A DNA stretch of 64,000 nucleotides from Jeotgalibacillus sp. S-D1 (GTDB lineage: Bacteria > Bacillota > Bacilli > Bacillales > Jeotgalibacillaceae): positions 1,054,001 to 1,118,000 of the forward strand of contig NZ_SMZR01000001.1 in assembly GCF_004358665.1 (NCBI RefSeq), written 5' to 3'. The notes beneath the pieces are model-generated. The model had not been told where the DNA came from, made no database searches, and saw only the letters and a list, made by a program, of their open reading frames with translations. Within the stretch, counting starts at the first letter, position 1. Every line of letters starts with the position of its first letter. Below, piece by piece: positions 18,882-32,348 of this stretch. The translations under genes and the position numbers were made by a program.

Positions 18882-19466
18882 TTACGCCTGCTGTTTCTCA
18901 TACTCTGTTATTTGTTTTTCGTATTGAAAAGTTAGTGCAATTTCATCCCAGCCATTTAACAGCATTTCTTTCCAATAAGGGTCAATGTCAAAAGCAACTT
19001 TCTTTTCATCTTGTCTCTGAATAAACTGTTCCTTTAAATCCACTGAAATCTGATATTTATGACCTTTACTTGCTCTAAATAACTGTTCTATCTCCCTTTC
19101 TTCCAGCCGAATGGGCAAAATACCGTTTTTTACACAGTTATTATAGAAGATATCTGCAAAACTGGGGGCAATCACAACTTTAAAGCCGTAATCCAGCAGT
19201 GCCCAAGGGGCATGTTCGCGGGAAGACCCGCATCCAAAATTGTCATTCGCAAGCAAAATAGAAGAACCTTCATATAGCGGATTATTTAATACGAATGATT
19301 CATTTTTTGAGCCATCCTCATTAAACCTCCACCCATAAAATAAAAATTGCCCAAAACCCGTACGTTCAATTCTTTTTAAAAATTGTTTAGGAATAATTTG
19401 ATCGGTATCGACATTGACCCGATCAAGCGGGGTCACAATGCTGGTGTGTTTATTAATCGGTTCCAT
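18882..19466 (-). CDS. leuD: 3-isopropylmalate dehydratase small subunit
   Basis: This 194-residue swivel-domain subunit of isopropylmalate isomerase works with LeuC to convert 2- to 3-isopropylmalate. Seen are [14 protein letters not shown] near the N terminus and [11 protein letters not shown], the signature of the family. It lies 14 bp after leuC. Confidence 0.95.
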   Translation of the reverse strand: MEPINKHTSIVTPLDRVNVDTDQIIPKQFLKRIERTGFGQFLFYGWRFNEDGSKNESFVLNNPLYEGSSILLANDNFGCGSSREHAPWALLDYGFKVVIAPSFADIFYNNCVKNGILPIRLEEREIEQLFRASKGHKYQISVDLKEQFIQRQDEKKVAFDIDPYWKEMLLNGWDEIALTFQYEKQITEYEKQQA

Positions 19467-19480
19467 ACTTATCCTCCATT

Positions 19481-20890
19481 CTACGCATGTACGCTTAACA
19501 TATTCCGAACATCTACAAAATGGCCTTCAATTGCGGCAGCGGCAGCCATTACCGGACTGACAAGATGCGTTCTTGATCCCGCTCCCTGTCTCCCTTCAAA
19601 GTTGCGGTTGGAAGTAGATGCACAGCGTTCACCCGGCGGAACAATATCATCATTCATGGCCAGACACATGCTGCAGCCTGATTCTCTCCATTCAAAACCG
19701 GCTTCTTCAAAAATACGATTCAAGCCTTCTTTTTCCGCCTGAAGCTTTACGGAGAAGGAACCGGGTACAACAATGGCCGTAACATTCGGATGAACGGATT
19801 TGCCTTTTATCAGCTGAGCCGCTTCTCTTAAATCACTAAGTCTGGAATTTGTGCATGAACCGATAAACACATGTTGAATTTCAATGGATGACAGCGGCGT
19901 TCCTTCCTTTAAATCCATATATGTCAAAGCCTGCAGCAATTCCTCCTGCTCTGATTGGTTTGAAAAGTCGCCTGCGTACGGAATATGAGAAGAGATCCCA
20001 GACCCCATGGAAGGGTTTGTCCCCCATGTTACAAATGGTTCAATTTCACTCGTGTGAATTTCAAGCGTTTGATCATATTGAGCTCCCTCGTCAGTCGCGT
20101 AGCTCAGCCATTTGTCTGCCAATTCATCAAACGCCTCACCATCAGGCACATGGGCACGCCCTTTAAGATACTCTACCGTTTTTTGATCAGGACTAATCAA
20201 TCCCGCTCTTGCGCCTGCTTCTATTGACATATTGCAGATTGTCATTCTTTCTTCCATTGATAATTTCTTAATGGCTTCTCCCGTATATTCCACTACGTGG
20301 CCAGTGCCAATATCAACCCCGAATTTCGAAATGATGGCAAGAATTACATCCTTTGCCGCAACACCAAATCCTAGATCACCAACGATCTTAACTTCCATTG
20401 TTTTCGGCTTTGACTGCCACAATGTTTGGGTGGACAATACATGCTCCACCTCGCTGGTCCCAATACCAAATGCCAATGCACCAAAAGCGCCATGTGTGGA
20501 GGTGTGGCTGTCTCCGCAAACAATTGTTTTGCCAGGCTGCGTCAGTCCAAGCTCTGGTCCGATAACATGTACAATCCCCTGATCGGGGTGCTCCATATGA
20601 GCAAGTGGAACGCCAAATTCCTGACAATTTTGAGCAAGTGTTTTAATTTGTTTTTTTGAAACTGGATCTGTAATATTTGTGCGGTTTTTAGTTGGTACAT
20701 TATGATCCATTGTGGCAAAACTTAAATCCGGCCGTCTGACTTTTCGGTTATTCAATCTTAACCCTTCAAATGCCTGAGGTGAAGTAACCTCATGAAGAAG
20801 ATGAAGATCGATATAGAGCAAGTCCGGTTTTCCCGGTTCTTCATACACAATGTGATCATTCCACACTTTTTCAATAATTGTTTTTGGCAT
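19481..20890 (-). CDS. leuC: 3-isopropylmalate dehydratase large subunit
   Basis: This 469-residue aconitase-family subunit carries a [4Fe-4S] cluster. Cluster cysteines are visible in [13 protein letters not shown] and GCSMCLAM, and the substrate motif [12 protein letters not shown] is present. It catalyses leucine step two with LeuD. ATG follows GGGAGGAG. Length matches Bacillus LeuC (about 472). Confidence 0.96.
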   Translation of the reverse strand: MPKTIIEKVWNDHIVYEEPGKPDLLYIDLHLLHEVTSPQAFEGLRLNNRKVRRPDLSFATMDHNVPTKNRTNITDPVSKKQIKTLAQNCQEFGVPLAHMEHPDQGIVHVIGPELGLTQPGKTIVCGDSHTSTHGAFGALAFGIGTSEVEHVLSTQTLWQSKPKTMEVKIVGDLGFGVAAKDVILAIISKFGVDIGTGHVVEYTGEAIKKLSMEERMTICNMSIEAGARAGLISPDQKTVEYLKGRAHVPDGEAFDELADKWLSYATDEGAQYDQTLEIHTSEIEPFVTWGTNPSMGSGISSHIPYAGDFSNQSEQEELLQALTYMDLKEGTPLSSIEIQHVFIGSCTNSRLSDLREAAQLIKGKSVHPNVTAIVVPGSFSVKLQAEKEGLNRIFEEAGFEWRESGCSMCLAMNDDIVPPGERCASTSNRNFEGRQGAGSRTHLVSPVMAAAAAIEGHFVDVRNMLSVHA

Positions 20891-20907
20891 TGTAACTCCT
20901 CCCTTTG

Positions 20908-22008
20908 CTACACGTAAGCGGACAAAATATGATCAGATACTAGTTCTCTTTCAAGCTCTTCAATTACTTTCTCAGTAAATGCTGACGTTGACAGCACCCG
21001 ATGACCTACTTTCTGCACATCGGTCGTGCAATATCCATCCTTGTATACACTGTAAACAGCTTCTTCTACAGCTGCTGCTTCTGTATTCATTCCAAATGAG
21101 TATTTCAGCATCATAGATACCGACAAGATAGCAGCAGAGGGATTTGCTAGGTTCAATCCTGCAATATCAGGTGCCGATCCATGGACTGGTTCATAAAGAC
21201 CAAAACCGTCGCTTCTGATACTGGCTGACGGCAGCATTCCCAAAGACCCTGTGATAACGGATGCCTCATCACTTAAAATATCACCAAACAAATTTTCCGT
21301 AACAATGACATCAAATGATGAAGGCTGTGTAATGAGCTTCATCGCAGCCGCATCAACTAAAATATGCTCAAGCTCAACATCGGGATACAATGCTTTCTTT
21401 TCCTCTACAATCTCGCGCCAAAGCTTACTCGATTCAAGGACATTTGCTTTATCCACTGATGTCACTTTTCCTTTTCTGACTCTGGCCATTTCAAAAGCTT
21501 TCTCTACAATCCGTTCGATTTCTTCTCTGGAATAAGTCAGCGTATCCACTGCACCATTTTCTGTTTTTCTTTTTGGTTCACCGAAATAAAGGCCGCCCGT
21601 GAGTTCCCTTACAATCATCATGTCCACCTGATTAACCAGATGATCTTTTAATGGAGAAGCATCTACCATACCCGGCACTGCTTTAACAGGTCGCAAATTA
21701 GCAAAGAGACCAAAATGTTTGCGAATGGCAAGCAGCCCTTTTTCCGGACGCAGATGGGAAGGATTTTGATCCCATTTCGGACCGCCGACCGCTCCCAGCA
21801 GAATGGCATCGCTTTTCTCGCACAGCTCGATCGTTTCCTTTGGAAGAGGATTACCATGCTGGTCAATTGCTTCTCCACCGATAACCCCGTTTTTAATGAG
21901 GAACGAATGATCAAAACGGCGTCCAATGGCTTCTAATACCCGTGCAGCTGATTTGGTAACTTCTTTTCCAACGCCGTCTCCTTGCAATACTGCTACTGTT
22001 TTCTCCAT
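20908..22008 (-). CDS. leuB: 3-isopropylmalate dehydrogenase
   Basis: This 366-residue NAD-dependent decarboxylating dehydrogenase performs the third leucine step. Motifs are [25 protein letters not shown] and the Mg/substrate aspartates in [25 protein letters not shown] start at ATG 22008 (MEKTVAV), preceded by GGGAGGA; a Met 19 codons upstream lies inside the leuA 3' end and has no ribosome site. Confidence 0.96.
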   Translation of the reverse strand: MEKTVAVLQGDGVGKEVTKSAARVLEAIGRRFDHSFLIKNGVIGGEAIDQHGNPLPKETIELCEKSDAILLGAVGGPKWDQNPSHLRPEKGLLAIRKHFGLFANLRPVKAVPGMVDASPLKDHLVNQVDMMIVRELTGGLYFGEPKRKTENGAVDTLTYSREEIERIVEKAFEMARVRKGKVTSVDKANVLESSKLWREIVEEKKALYPDVELEHILVDAAAMKLITQPSSFDVIVTENLFGDILSDEASVITGSLGMLPSASIRSDGFGLYEPVHGSAPDIAGLNLANPSAAILSVSMMLKYSFGMNTEAAAVEEAVYSVYKDGYCTTDVQKVGHRVLSTSAFTEKVIEELERELVSDHILSAYV

Positions 22009-22030
22009 GATGATTCCTCCCTCGCTATTG

Positions 22031-24602
<2,572 letters not shown>

Positions 24603-24620
24603 CTAATTTTTCTTCTGATT

Positions 24621-25133
24621 TTATAAGATAGATAGTTGTTGAGCCGGTGCTTTTTGGTTTTCACGGACAAATGCTGTGGCTCCGGTCCGAGTTAGTTCTT
24701 TAATGCCATAAGGTCTTAAAAGGTCTATAAATGCTTCAATCTTTTCAGGATCACCGGTAACTTGAACAGTAATTACATTCTTGCTCATATCAATAACGGT
24801 TGCCCGAAAAGGTTCAATAATACTGGTAATTTCACTCCTTACCCCGGGAGGAGAGAGCACTTTAATTAACGCAAGCTCTCTCGTAACAATTGCTTTGTCT
24901 GTAATATCATTTACTTTCAGCACATCGATTTGTTTTTGCAGCTGTTTTAATAGCTGTTCGAGTTTGCGCTGGTCTTCAACATGCACCACAAATGTCATTT
25001 TTGATATCCCTGTTTTTTCTGTATGGCCAACTGTAATGCTTTCAATATTGAACTGCCGCTTCATCAAGAGGCCTGTAACGCGGTTGAGCACACCGCTTTG
25101 ATTAATAACGGTAGTGGTTATAACTCGTTTCAT
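24621..25133 (-). CDS. ilvH: Acetolactate synthase small (regulatory) subunit
   Basis: This 170-residue protein has an N-terminal ACT domain ([28 protein letters not shown]) and an ALS_ss C-terminal domain. It activates IlvB and confers valine feedback. Its ATG overlaps the ilvB stop (ATGA), indicating coupled translation and a matched subunit ratio. Confidence 0.95.
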   Translation of the reverse strand: MKRVITTTVINQSGVLNRVTGLLMKRQFNIESITVGHTEKTGISKMTFVVHVEDQRKLEQLLKQLQKQIDVLKVNDITDKAIVTRELALIKVLSPPGVRSEITSIIEPFRATVIDMSKNVITVQVTGDPEKIEAFIDLLRPYGIKELTRTGATAFVRENQKAPAQQLSIL

Positions 25134-26875
25134 CCTTTCACCCCTATCATTTCGTGAAGCCCTTTCCCAGGTGCTACCATTGGATATACATTTTCCATTT
25201 GCTCAACACGGCAGTCGATTAATGCCGGTTTATTTGATGCGAATACTTTCTTAAATAGCTCATCTGCATCTTCATAATTTTCCACTTTATAGCCCTCGAT
25301 ATCATAAGCTTCTGCCAGTTTCACAAAGTCAGGTTGTGAAGGAAGAAGGGATTCAGAATATCTCTCATCGTAAAATGTCTGCTGCCACTGGCGTACCATG
25401 CCCAGACACTGATTATTCAGAATAATAACCTTAACAGGCAGCTGGCTTTCCTGAAGCAGCGAAAGCTCCTGCAATGTCATTTGGAAACCGCCATCCCCCG
25501 TAAATGCCACTACGGTTTCATTTGGCTTTGCGATTTGTGCTCCTATTGCTGCCGGAAAGCCAAATCCCATCGTTCCAAGACCTCCAGATGTAACCCAGTT
25601 ATCCGGGTGGTTAAACCGATAAAATTGTGCTGCCCACATCTGGTGCTGTCCGACATCCGTTGTAACAATGGCATCTCCATTTGTGTGGCGGTGTACAAGC
25701 TCGATAACCTCCTGCGGAAGCAGCTTTTTTGAAACATTTGAATAATTTAAAGGATAGTCGCTCTTCATTTTTGCTAAAGAGGCCGTCCATGAATCAATTG
25801 AAAGTTTTTGAATTTCAAGTTTAAGCAATGATTGAATGGCTTCCTTGGCATCCCCCACAATCGGGATGGCAGTGTCGACATTTTTTCCGATTTCAGCTGG
25901 ATCAATATCGATATGAACAACAGTTGCATTTGGTGCAAAGTGTTCAAGATTGCCAGTCAATCGATCATCAAACCGGGCACCGATATTGATAAGCAGATCC
26001 GCTTCGCAAATCGCCATATTTGCACTATAAGTACCATGCATCCCCGCCATTCCTAAAAACTGGGGATGATCACCTGGAATAGTTCCTAAACCCAAAAGCG
26101 TATTGGTTACCGGAACCCCCGTTTTTTCAATGAACTCAACCAGTTCCTTGGAAGCTTTACCGTGCAGTACACCAGCTCCAGCTAAAATGAGCGGTTTTTG
26201 TGATCGCTGTAGCGCCTGGCCCACTTTTTGTATCTGCAGAAAGTTTGGTGATGTAGTAGGCTGATAACCCGGAAGATTCAATTCAGTTACTTTAATTTCG
26301 GCTGTAGGAAACACATCATTAGAAATATTTTTAGGAATGTCTACCAATACTGGTCCAGGCCGCCCTGTTGAAGCTATATGAAAAGCTTCATGTATAATTC
26401 TTGGAAGATCCTCTACGTTTTTCACCTGGTAATTATGTTTTGTGATCGGTTGTGTAATTCCTACAATATCCGCTTCCTGAAAGGCATCTGTACCAATTAC
26501 AGCACTTGCCACCTGTCCTGTAAATATAACCAGTGGAAGAGAATCCATCATCGCGTCCGCAATGCCTGTAACCAGGTTCGTAGCACCAGGACCAGATGTT
26601 GCAATCACTACTCCTGTTTTACCTGAAACCCTTGCATAACCTTCAGCAGCATGAATTGCGCCCTGTTCATGTCTTGCAAGAATATGCGGAATAGGATTTT
26701 TGTACAGGGCGTCATAGAGTGGCAAAACGGCACCGCCGGGGTAGCCAAAAATCATATCAACACCTTCATTTTGCAATGACTGAATGAAAACATCAGAGCC
26801 TTGAAGTTTTGCTTTAGGCAGCTCTCCCCCGATTTTTTGTGCATCTTGCTGTTTCACATTTACATTTACGCTCAT
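25130..26875 (-). CDS. ilvB: Acetolactate synthase large (catalytic) subunit
   Basis: This 581-residue ThDP enzyme makes acetolactate or acetohydroxybutyrate from pyruvate. The ThDP glutamate lies in [20 protein letters not shown], and the ThDP/Mg motif in [12 protein letters not shown] ending [14 protein letters not shown]-site sequence is in the middle domain. I start at ATG 26875 (MSVNVNV), 8 bases after GGAGG; an in-frame ATG seven codons earlier overlaps that site. It follows a leucine T-box, so expression should rise when uncharged tRNA-Leu accumulates. Confidence 0.97.
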   Translation of the reverse strand: MSVNVNVKQQDAQKIGGELPKAKLQGSDVFIQSLQNEGVDMIFGYPGGAVLPLYDALYKNPIPHILARHEQGAIHAAEGYARVSGKTGVVIATSGPGATNLVTGIADAMMDSLPLVIFTGQVASAVIGTDAFQEADIVGITQPITKHNYQVKNVEDLPRIIHEAFHIASTGRPGPVLVDIPKNISNDVFPTAEIKVTELNLPGYQPTTSPNFLQIQKVGQALQRSQKPLILAGAGVLHGKASKELVEFIEKTGVPVTNTLLGLGTIPGDHPQFLGMAGMHGTYSANMAICEADLLINIGARFDDRLTGNLEHFAPNATVVHIDIDPAEIGKNVDTAIPIVGDAKEAIQSLLKLEIQKLSIDSWTASLAKMKSDYPLNYSNVSKKLLPQEVIELVHRHTNGDAIVTTDVGQHQMWAAQFYRFNHPDNWVTSGGLGTMGFGFPAAIGAQIAKPNETVVAFTGDGGFQMTLQELSLLQESQLPVKVIILNNQCLGMVRQWQQTFYDERYSESLLPSQPDFVKLAEAYDIEGYKVENYEDADELFKKVFASNKPALIDCRVEQMENVYPMVAPGKGLHEMIGVKG

Positions 26876-26929
26876 TTTTAGCGCCTCCTTTATCATTAGT
26901 GATGACGTATGGACAAAATGGCGTTGAAC

Positions 26930-26991
26930 AAAAGAAAAAAGCCTTTTTCAGCCCATACAAAAAGAATGCCTTTTGTATAGGGATGAAAAGA
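26930..26991 (-). terminator. T-box leader terminator
   Basis: A long hairpin (arms about 26943-26964 and 26970-26990) is followed on the minus strand by GCTTTTTTCTTTT. It competes with the antiterminator built from the T-box sequence. Confidence 0.8.
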
Positions 26992-27215
26992 CTTTTCATG
27001 GTACCACCCTACTTCGCAGCTGCTGCTGCCTCTCGAACAGATCCTCTGTTCATTGATAACGGATGTAATGATTACATCCGGGATGCACCTAATTGAGATG
27101 ACGTTCAGTGCTCCACTCCGAGGTGATGTCGTGATCAGCAGCAATACCGGCTTCCAGCATAACCGGCTCTCTGTAATTGCAGACACTGACTACTTTTGCC
27201 TCATCATTGATTTTT
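26930..27215 (-). promoter_or_regulatory. T-box leader, leucine specifier, upstream of ilvB
   Basis: On the minus strand the leader carries the canonical T-box AGGGTGGTACC (27000-27010), which pairs with the free tRNA acceptor end. The Stem I signatures CAGAGAGCCGG and GCTGGAAGCCGG lie at about 27145-27180. In the specifier region, ACATCACCTCGGAG presents codon CTC (27120-27122), decoded by tRNA-Leu, as in the B. subtilis ilv-leu leader. A terminator hairpin (about 26942-26991) with a U-rich tail (26930-26941) precedes ilvB. Uncharged tRNA-Leu should favour the antiterminator. Confidence 0.93.
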
Positions 27216-27252
27216 CTTTACTTTAATTTATGAACGTATTAACGCATTTATG

Positions 27253-28152
27253 TTACCCAGCGTTTAATTCTGAATTGTGAACCTTTACTCCATCTTTTAC
27301 GACCAATTCTCTGAAAGCCTGCAGCAGTTCATTTGTCACTGCACCAGGTTTACCTTCTCCAATTGTTCGCCCATCTACTTTTACTACTGCGATAACTTCA
27401 GCAGCAGTTCCAGTCAGGAACACCTCATCTGCAACATACACATCATGACGGGTAAAAACCTGTTCCTCCATCGAGTAGCCTCTGCTTTTTGCTATATCTA
27501 TAATTGCATTCCGGGTGATGCCTTCGAGCGCTCCGACATAACCCGGCGGCGTTAAAATTTTATTATCACGGATGATAAATATATTGTCGGCTGATCCTTC
27601 TGCTACGTACCCTTGATCATTCAGCATTAAAGCTTCAGGAACACCAGCCAGGCCTGCTTCTATTTTAACTAAGATATTATTCAAATAATTTAATGATTTC
27701 ACTTTCGGGCTTAAGACATCCGAGCGATTTCTTCTGCTAGCTACTGTAACGATCTCAATGCCGCTATCATACAGTTCTTTAGGAAATAGTGCTAAGGATT
27801 CTGCAATCACAATAACATTGGGTTTTTTACAAGTGAAAGGGTCCAACCCAAGATTGCCTACGCCGCGAGAAACAACTAATCGTATATAGGCATTTGCTAA
27901 ATTATTTTTCCGCAAAGTCTCGAGTACAATTTCAGTCATTTCCTCTTTTGAAAATGGAATTTCAAGCAAAATCGATTTTGCTGAATCATATAGTCTTACT
28001 AAATGCTCTTCTAAACGGAAAACATTGCCGTTATAGGATCGAATACCTTCGAACACCCCGTCGCCGTATAGAAAACCATGGTCATAAACAGATACTTTGG
28101 CATTCGCTTTCGTTACAAACTCGCCATTTAAAAAAATTAATTGTTCGCTCAC
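27253..28152 (-). CDS. ilvE: Branched-chain amino acid aminotransferase (class IV)
   Basis: This 299-residue PLP enzyme of fold type IV performs the final transamination to Leu, Ile and Val. Motifs: YDHGFLYGDGVFEGIRSY, the PLP lysine in SPKVKSLNYLNNILVK, and EGSADNIFIIRD. I start at GTG 28152 because AAGGAG lies 8 bases upstream; 23 further in-frame codons upstream lack family sequence. It lies upstream of the T-box, so only the genes after it are under that control. This IlvE size resembles the B. cereus group type rather than B. subtilis YwaA/YbgE (about 360 residues). Confidence 0.92.
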   Translation of the reverse strand: MSEQLIFLNGEFVTKANAKVSVYDHGFLYGDGVFEGIRSYNGNVFRLEEHLVRLYDSAKSILLEIPFSKEEMTEIVLETLRKNNLANAYIRLVVSRGVGNLGLDPFTCKKPNVIVIAESLALFPKELYDSGIEIVTVASRRNRSDVLSPKVKSLNYLNNILVKIEAGLAGVPEALMLNDQGYVAEGSADNIFIIRDNKILTPPGYVGALEGITRNAIIDIAKSRGYSMEEQVFTRHDVYVADEVFLTGTAAEVIAVVKVDGRTIGEGKPGAVTNELLQAFRELVVKDGVKVHNSELNAG

Positions 28153-28220
28153 CTTAATCACTCCTTCCTGCTGACTTGCTGCACCTCTGCTAAAAGCTTG
28201 ATGTGCTTGAATTGTTGACA

Positions 28221-28249
28221 ATCATAACGCGGATAAACAAAGGCGTCAA
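28221..28249 (-). promoter_or_regulatory. Sigma-A promoter of ilvE
   Basis: TTGACG (-35, 28244-28249) and TATGAT (-10, 28221-28226) are 17 bp apart on the minus strand, giving a start near 28214, about 60 bp before the ilvE GTG. Confidence 0.8.
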
Positions 28250-28294
28250 CAGCCTAAATTATAATTTTTAGACAAATCAGAACATTTGATCAAA

Positions 28295-28310
28295 TTGTAT
28301 GCGTTTACAT
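28295..28310. promoter_or_regulatory. Consensus CcpA cre box upstream of ilvE
   Basis: On the minus strand ATGTAAACGCATACAA matches WTGNAARCGNWWWCAW at every position. Its centre is about 88 bp upstream of the predicted ilvE transcription start. CcpA activates ilv-leu from an upstream cre in B. subtilis, so activation is plausible here. Confidence 0.7.
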
Positions 28311-28380
28311 ATGTGTTAAATCAACGTTTTAAATTTTTCAAAAAAAAATTTACTTTACGCCATGATGTTAGAAACAAACA

Positions 28381-28411
28381 AAAAAACAGCCTCCCAATTG
28401 GAAGGCTGTTT
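28381..28411 (-). terminator. Terminator after ylaH
   Basis: The stem AACAGCCT/AAGGCTGTT around a CCCAATTGG centre is followed on the minus strand by a U-rich run. Confidence 0.8.
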
Positions 28412-28416
28412 AAACA

Positions 28417-28728
28417 CTAAATTGTCCCTTTTGCCTGTTCTCTGCGCAAACGGATTTTGTATATCACTAAAATTAAAGCGGCAATAATCAATCCTTCAGT
28501 AATTGGGAGGAATATTGCTAGAAAAGTTAAAACCGTACAGCCAGCAATCAGAAAAGTATAAATTACTGCTGATTTTAAAAGCGGCAGTCTCTTAGCAAAA
28601 CCTAATTTATACACCAGAATCGCAAGAGCGATAATCGTAATATAAAGGAGCCACATACCCATTTCCGGATTGATATCGACACGGTACAGTGCTGGAAAAA
28701 AAGATAACCGATCCTCCACATTGACCAT
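28417..28728 (-). CDS. ylaH: Membrane protein YlaH
   Basis: This 103-residue protein has three hydrophobic segments (about 24-42, 52-70 and 74-90) and a basic tail [13 protein letters not shown]. Length, topology and its place 24 bp after typA match B. subtilis YlaH, whose function is unknown. ATG 28728 follows GAGGAG. Confidence 0.8.
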   Translation of the reverse strand: MVNVEDRLSFFPALYRVDINPEMGMWLLYITIIALAILVYKLGFAKRLPLLKSAVIYTFLIAGCTVLTFLAIFLPITEGLIIAALILVIYKIRLRREQAKGTI

Positions 28729-28751
28729 GCATGATCACTCCTCACTTTTAA

Positions 28752-30593
28752 TTAATTAGCTTCAGCAGTTTTTTTCTTTTTCTGAGCACGTTCACGTTCA
28801 CTTTTATCCAGAATTTTTTTACGCAGACGAATTGACTCAGGTGTAATTTCGCAAAGTTCATCGTCATTCAAATATTCCAGTGATTCCTCAAGAGTCATGA
28901 TACGCGGTTTTTTGAGTGTTGTCGTCTGCTCTTTATTTGCAGAACGAATATTGTTAGCAGCTTTAATTTTCGTCACATTAACTGTCAGGTCATTGTCACG
29001 CGTATGCTGTCCTACAATCATTCCCTCATAAACATCAGTACCAGGCTCCAGGAAGATCGTTCCACGGTCTTCTACACCAAGAATGGCATATTGAGAAGCC
29101 TGCCCCTTGTCCATAGATACAAGAACACCCTCACGGCGTCCTCCAACACGTCCTGTTTGCATTGGCTGATAGCTGTCAAACGAGTGATTAATAATTCCGT
29201 ATCCGCGAGTAAGCGTCAGGAATTCCGTTGTATAACCAATTAAGCCACGGGCAGGTATCATGAAAACAAGTCGAACCTGTCCATTACCATTGTTGATCAT
29301 ATCAAGCATTTCGCCTTTTCGTTCACCCATTGATTCAATGACTGATCCAACATATTCTTCCGGAATGTCAATTTGCACGCGTTCAACCGGCTCGCTGCGG
29401 ACTCCGTCGATTTCACGAACAATTACTTCCGGCTTGGATACTTGAAGCTCAAATCCTTCTCTTCTCATGTTTTCGATAAGAATAGAAAGGTGAAGTTCTC
29501 CACGTCCTGAAACAACCCAAGCGTCTGGAGAAGCTGTATTGTCTACGCGCAAACTTACGTCAGTCTCAAGCTGCGCACGAAGACGTTCTTCAATTTTGCG
29601 TGATGTCACAAATTTACCTTCACGTCCTGCAAAGGGGCTGTTATTAACAAGAAACGTCATTTGAAGTGTCGGCTCATCAATACGCAGTATCGGGAGAGCG
29701 TCCTGATGATCAATTGGACAAACTGTTTCACCTACGTTGATATCTTCCATTCCCGATACGGCAATAAGATCACCCGCATGTGCTTTTTGAATTTCCACCC
29801 GCTTAAGACCGAGGAATCCAAAAATCTTTGTTACACGGAAATTTTTAACCGTGCCATCAAGTTTCATAAGTGCTACTTGCTGGCCAACTTCCATTGTTCC
29901 TCTAAATACACGGCCGATTCCAATACGTCCTACATAATCATTGTAATCAAGAAGGGCGATTTGGAATTGCAGAGGGTCTTCACTGTTATCCACCGGAGCC
30001 GGGATGTTTTCAACAATTGACTCATAAAGAGACTCCATTGTTTCATCCTGCTGTTCAGGATCCAGACTTGCTGTTCCATTAATAGCTGATGCATATACTA
30101 CCGGAAATTCCAGCTGGTCTTCATTCGCATCCAACTCAATGAAAAGATTCAGCACTTCATCAATTACTCCTGCTGGTCGTGCAGCATCACGGTCAATTTT
30201 ATTAACTACCACGATTGGCGTTAAATTTTGCTCGAGTGCTTTCTTCAATACAAAACGCGTTTGCGGCATACAGCCCTCATAAGCATCTACCACTAATAAT
30301 ACGCCGTCCACCATTTTCATGATACGTTCTACTTCACCGCCAAAGTCGGCATGTCCGGGTGTATCCAGAATATTAATTCTTGTATCCTTGTATTGAATCG
30401 CAGTATTTTTAGCCAAAATGGTGATACCGCGCTCTCTTTCCAGGTCATTTGAATCCATCGCACGTTCATCAACATGCTCATTTGAACGGAAGATACCAGA
30501 TTGTTTGAGCAACTGGTCCACCAGTGTTGTTTTTCCGTGGTCTACGTGAGCGATAATTGCAATATTTCGAAGATCCTGTCTTAACTTTGTCAT
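28752..30593 (-). CDS. typA: Ribosome-associated translational GTPase TypA/BipA
   Basis: This 613-residue EF-G-like GTPase has G1 [14 protein letters not shown]2 near RERGITI, G3 [12 protein letters not shown] and G4 NKIDRD, followed by domain II, domain III, an EF-G V-like domain and the BipA-specific C-terminal domain (about 480-613). It assists 50S subunit assembly and growth at low temperature or stress. Called ylaG in B. subtilis; it is followed by ylaH and faces ylaF, as there. Confidence 0.96.
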   Translation of the reverse strand: MTKLRQDLRNIAIIAHVDHGKTTLVDQLLKQSGIFRSNEHVDERAMDSNDLERERGITILAKNTAIQYKDTRINILDTPGHADFGGEVERIMKMVDGVLLVVDAYEGCMPQTRFVLKKALEQNLTPIVVVNKIDRDAARPAGVIDEVLNLFIELDANEDQLEFPVVYASAINGTASLDPEQQDETMESLYESIVENIPAPVDNSEDPLQFQIALLDYNDYVGRIGIGRVFRGTMEVGQQVALMKLDGTVKNFRVTKIFGFLGLKRVEIQKAHAGDLIAVSGMEDINVGETVCPIDHQDALPILRIDEPTLQMTFLVNNSPFAGREGKFVTSRKIEERLRAQLETDVSLRVDNTASPDAWVVSGRGELHLSILIENMRREGFELQVSKPEVIVREIDGVRSEPVERVQIDIPEEYVGSVIESMGERKGEMLDMINNGNGQVRLVFMIPARGLIGYTTEFLTLTRGYGIINHSFDSYQPMQTGRVGGRREGVLVSMDKGQASQYAILGVEDRGTIFLEPGTDVYEGMIVGQHTRDNDLTVNVTKIKAANNIRSANKEQTTTLKKPRIMTLEESLEYLNDDELCEITPESIRLRKKILDKSERERAQKKKKTAEAN

Positions 30594-30703
30594 TATTTCA
30601 CTCCTGAATGCTTTTCCAAGCTTTATTAACTGTACTATTATATCATAATAAGGTAGAAATACAAAAATGAATTATGTAAAATGATTGGGAGGGGGTTGTT
30701 TTT

Positions 30704-30904
30704 ATGAAGAATGGGAACGGAATCTTTGTCATATATGCCTTTGCCGCAGTTATTGCGATGACAGGTGTGGGAATAGCAGTTGGAGAAAGAAGCGTTGTGG
30801 GAACATTATTTTCCATAGCAATGGTCATTGTTGTATTCGGTTTAGGTTTTACAGCCAAGAAAAAACACCGGGAAGCACGTGAAATAAAAAACGCTGAGCA
30901 GTAG
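30704..30904 (+). CDS. ylaF: Small membrane protein YlaF (DUF5325)
   Basis: This 66-residue protein has two hydrophobic segments (about 6-25 and 29-51) and a basic tail AKKKHREAREIKN. The size, topology and divergent position next to typA match YlaF of B. subtilis. ATG 30704 follows GGGAGGGGG. Function is unknown. Confidence 0.75.
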   Translation: MKNGNGIFVIYAFAAVIAMTGVGIAVGERSVVGTLFSIAMVIVVFGLGFTAKKKHREAREIKNAEQ

Positions 30905-30920
30905 CTGCCCAGCGTTTTTT
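30886..30920. terminator. Bidirectional terminator between ylaF and suhB
   Basis: AAAAAACGCTG and CAGCGTTTTTT arms enclose an inner GCAG/CTGC stem. The ylaF stop lies within it. Confidence 0.85.
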
Positions 30921-31728
30921 ATTTTACTTCCAATTTCCCCTGGATATACTGCTCAAAAATTTCTTTGTGAACAGTTGGATTGCCAGCAAAAAATGACTCT
31001 TTTGACAAAAGGGTATGGTCGTTATTAAAAAGGTCTGTTACTACCCCGCCAACTTCTTCAATAATAATCTTTCCTCCCGCAATATCCCACGGAGAAAGCC
31101 TCATCGTCAGGTAGCCATCAAGCCTTCCTGAAGCTATATAAGCCATTTCAAGGGCAGCAGAGCCATAGGACCGAGTGCCTCTTACCTTGTGGACAAGGGG
31201 GCCAAAAACTTCGTAAGGCACCTTGTCATGCGGTGTAACCCAGGTGGCATTCAAGGCAAGAATTGACTCCTTGACCGCCACCGGCTTCAGAGGTGCAAGC
31301 TGTTTTTGATTTAAAAACGCGCCATGGTCTTTTCGGGCATGATAAAGTTCGTCCAAAACCACATCATATATGTAACCCAGCATGCCAATGCCATTATGAT
31401 AAATACCGACAGAAACAGCAAAATTCCGCTGCTGATGGACAAAATTCATTGTTCCGTCGATCGGATCGACAATCCAAACGGTCCCATCCAGCGATTTCAG
31501 TTGTTCTCCAAACCCTTCTTCACCCATTATATGATGAGAAGCATACGCCTTTTTAACTTCCTGCACAAAATATTTTTCAATTTCCTTATCCATATTTGTC
31601 ACCAGGTCATTCGCATCACTTTTAGAATCAATTTGAAGAGGGTTCTTAAATGATTCCCGGATGGTTTCACCCGCACGGTAGATCAGTTGTTTTGCAAATT
31701 CATCAATTTCAGTCCAGTTGACTGTCAT
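30919..31728 (-). CDS. suhB: Inositol monophosphatase family protein
   Basis: This 269-residue Mg-dependent sugar/inositol phosphatase carries the metal motifs GEEGFGE (about 71-77), DPIDGTMNFVH (about 91-101) and SPWDIAGGKIIIEE (about 214-227). It corresponds to B. subtilis YktC, which has inositol monophosphatase activity; the true substrate in bacilli is less clear. ATG 31728 follows AGGAGG. Confidence 0.88.
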   Translation of the reverse strand: MTVNWTEIDEFAKQLIYRAGETIRESFKNPLQIDSKSDANDLVTNMDKEIEKYFVQEVKKAYASHHIMGEEGFGEQLKSLDGTVWIVDPIDGTMNFVHQQRNFAVSVGIYHNGIGMLGYIYDVVLDELYHARKDHGAFLNQKQLAPLKPVAVKESILALNATWVTPHDKVPYEVFGPLVHKVRGTRSYGSAALEMAYIASGRLDGYLTMRLSPWDIAGGKIIIEEVGGVVTDLFNNDHTLLSKESFFAGNPTVHKEIFEQYIQGKLEVK

Positions 31729-31802
31729 AGGAAAGCCTCCTAAAATGGGATAATCTATCCTTAGACTAGCTTAACAAAAAAAGGAGTGCAAGAAATACGA
31801 CC

Positions 31803-31851
31803 AAAAAGCTAAGACGAATGCCCTGAAATTCAGAGCATCCGTCTTAGCTTT
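31803..31851 (-). terminator. Terminator after ykzI
   Basis: The stem AAGCTAAGACG/CGTCTTAGCTT extends inward through GC-rich pairs around an AAATT loop. U5 follows on the minus strand. Confidence 0.75.
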
Positions 31852-31883
31852 GCGCTTACAGTAAACTTTAGAACATCTGATTC

Positions 31884-32081
31884 CTACATTCCACCTGTTA
31901 GATCAAGGAGCTCTTGACGAATCGTTTGAAGTTTTTCCTTTGTGGACGTAACGGAGCTTCCATTCTTTTCTTCCATCGCTTCAAACAAAACTGCCAGTTC
32001 ATAATCTAACTCCATACGCAAGACGGCAACCCTTTCCGTTTTAAGATCTCTTTTTCTAGTAACCTGGATGACCTGCTTCAT
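31884..32081 (-). CDS. ykzI: Small helical protein YkzI
   Basis: This 65-residue protein is charged and helical (ERVAVLRMELDYELAVLFEAMEEKN), with a coiled-coil look and no membrane segment. It is identified as YkzI from its position between yktB and yktC and its length; B. subtilis YkzI is also tiny and uncharacterised. ATG 32081 is behind GAGGGGTG. Confidence 0.65.
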   Translation of the reverse strand: MKQVIQVTRKRDLKTERVAVLRMELDYELAVLFEAMEEKNGSSVTSTKEKLQTIRQELLDLTGGM

Positions 32082-32348
32082 TTCCTTGCACCCCTCTCAG
32101 CTTTACCGTGTTATCGGCTGTTTAAGATTTAGTGGTTTTTACTTGTTACCCATTCTATGCGGAACAGATTTGTTTATTCTAACCAAACAATTATGCTACA
32201 ATAGTACCAACTTTTTATGGCCAATGTTTTATAAGATCTTATCGATATTATTGCCACAAAATAAATAGTTCAAACGAAATTAAGCATTTTATTACAATGT
32301 TCTTTATTTTTTTCAGACCTATAAAATAGTTAATCAAGGAGCGATATG

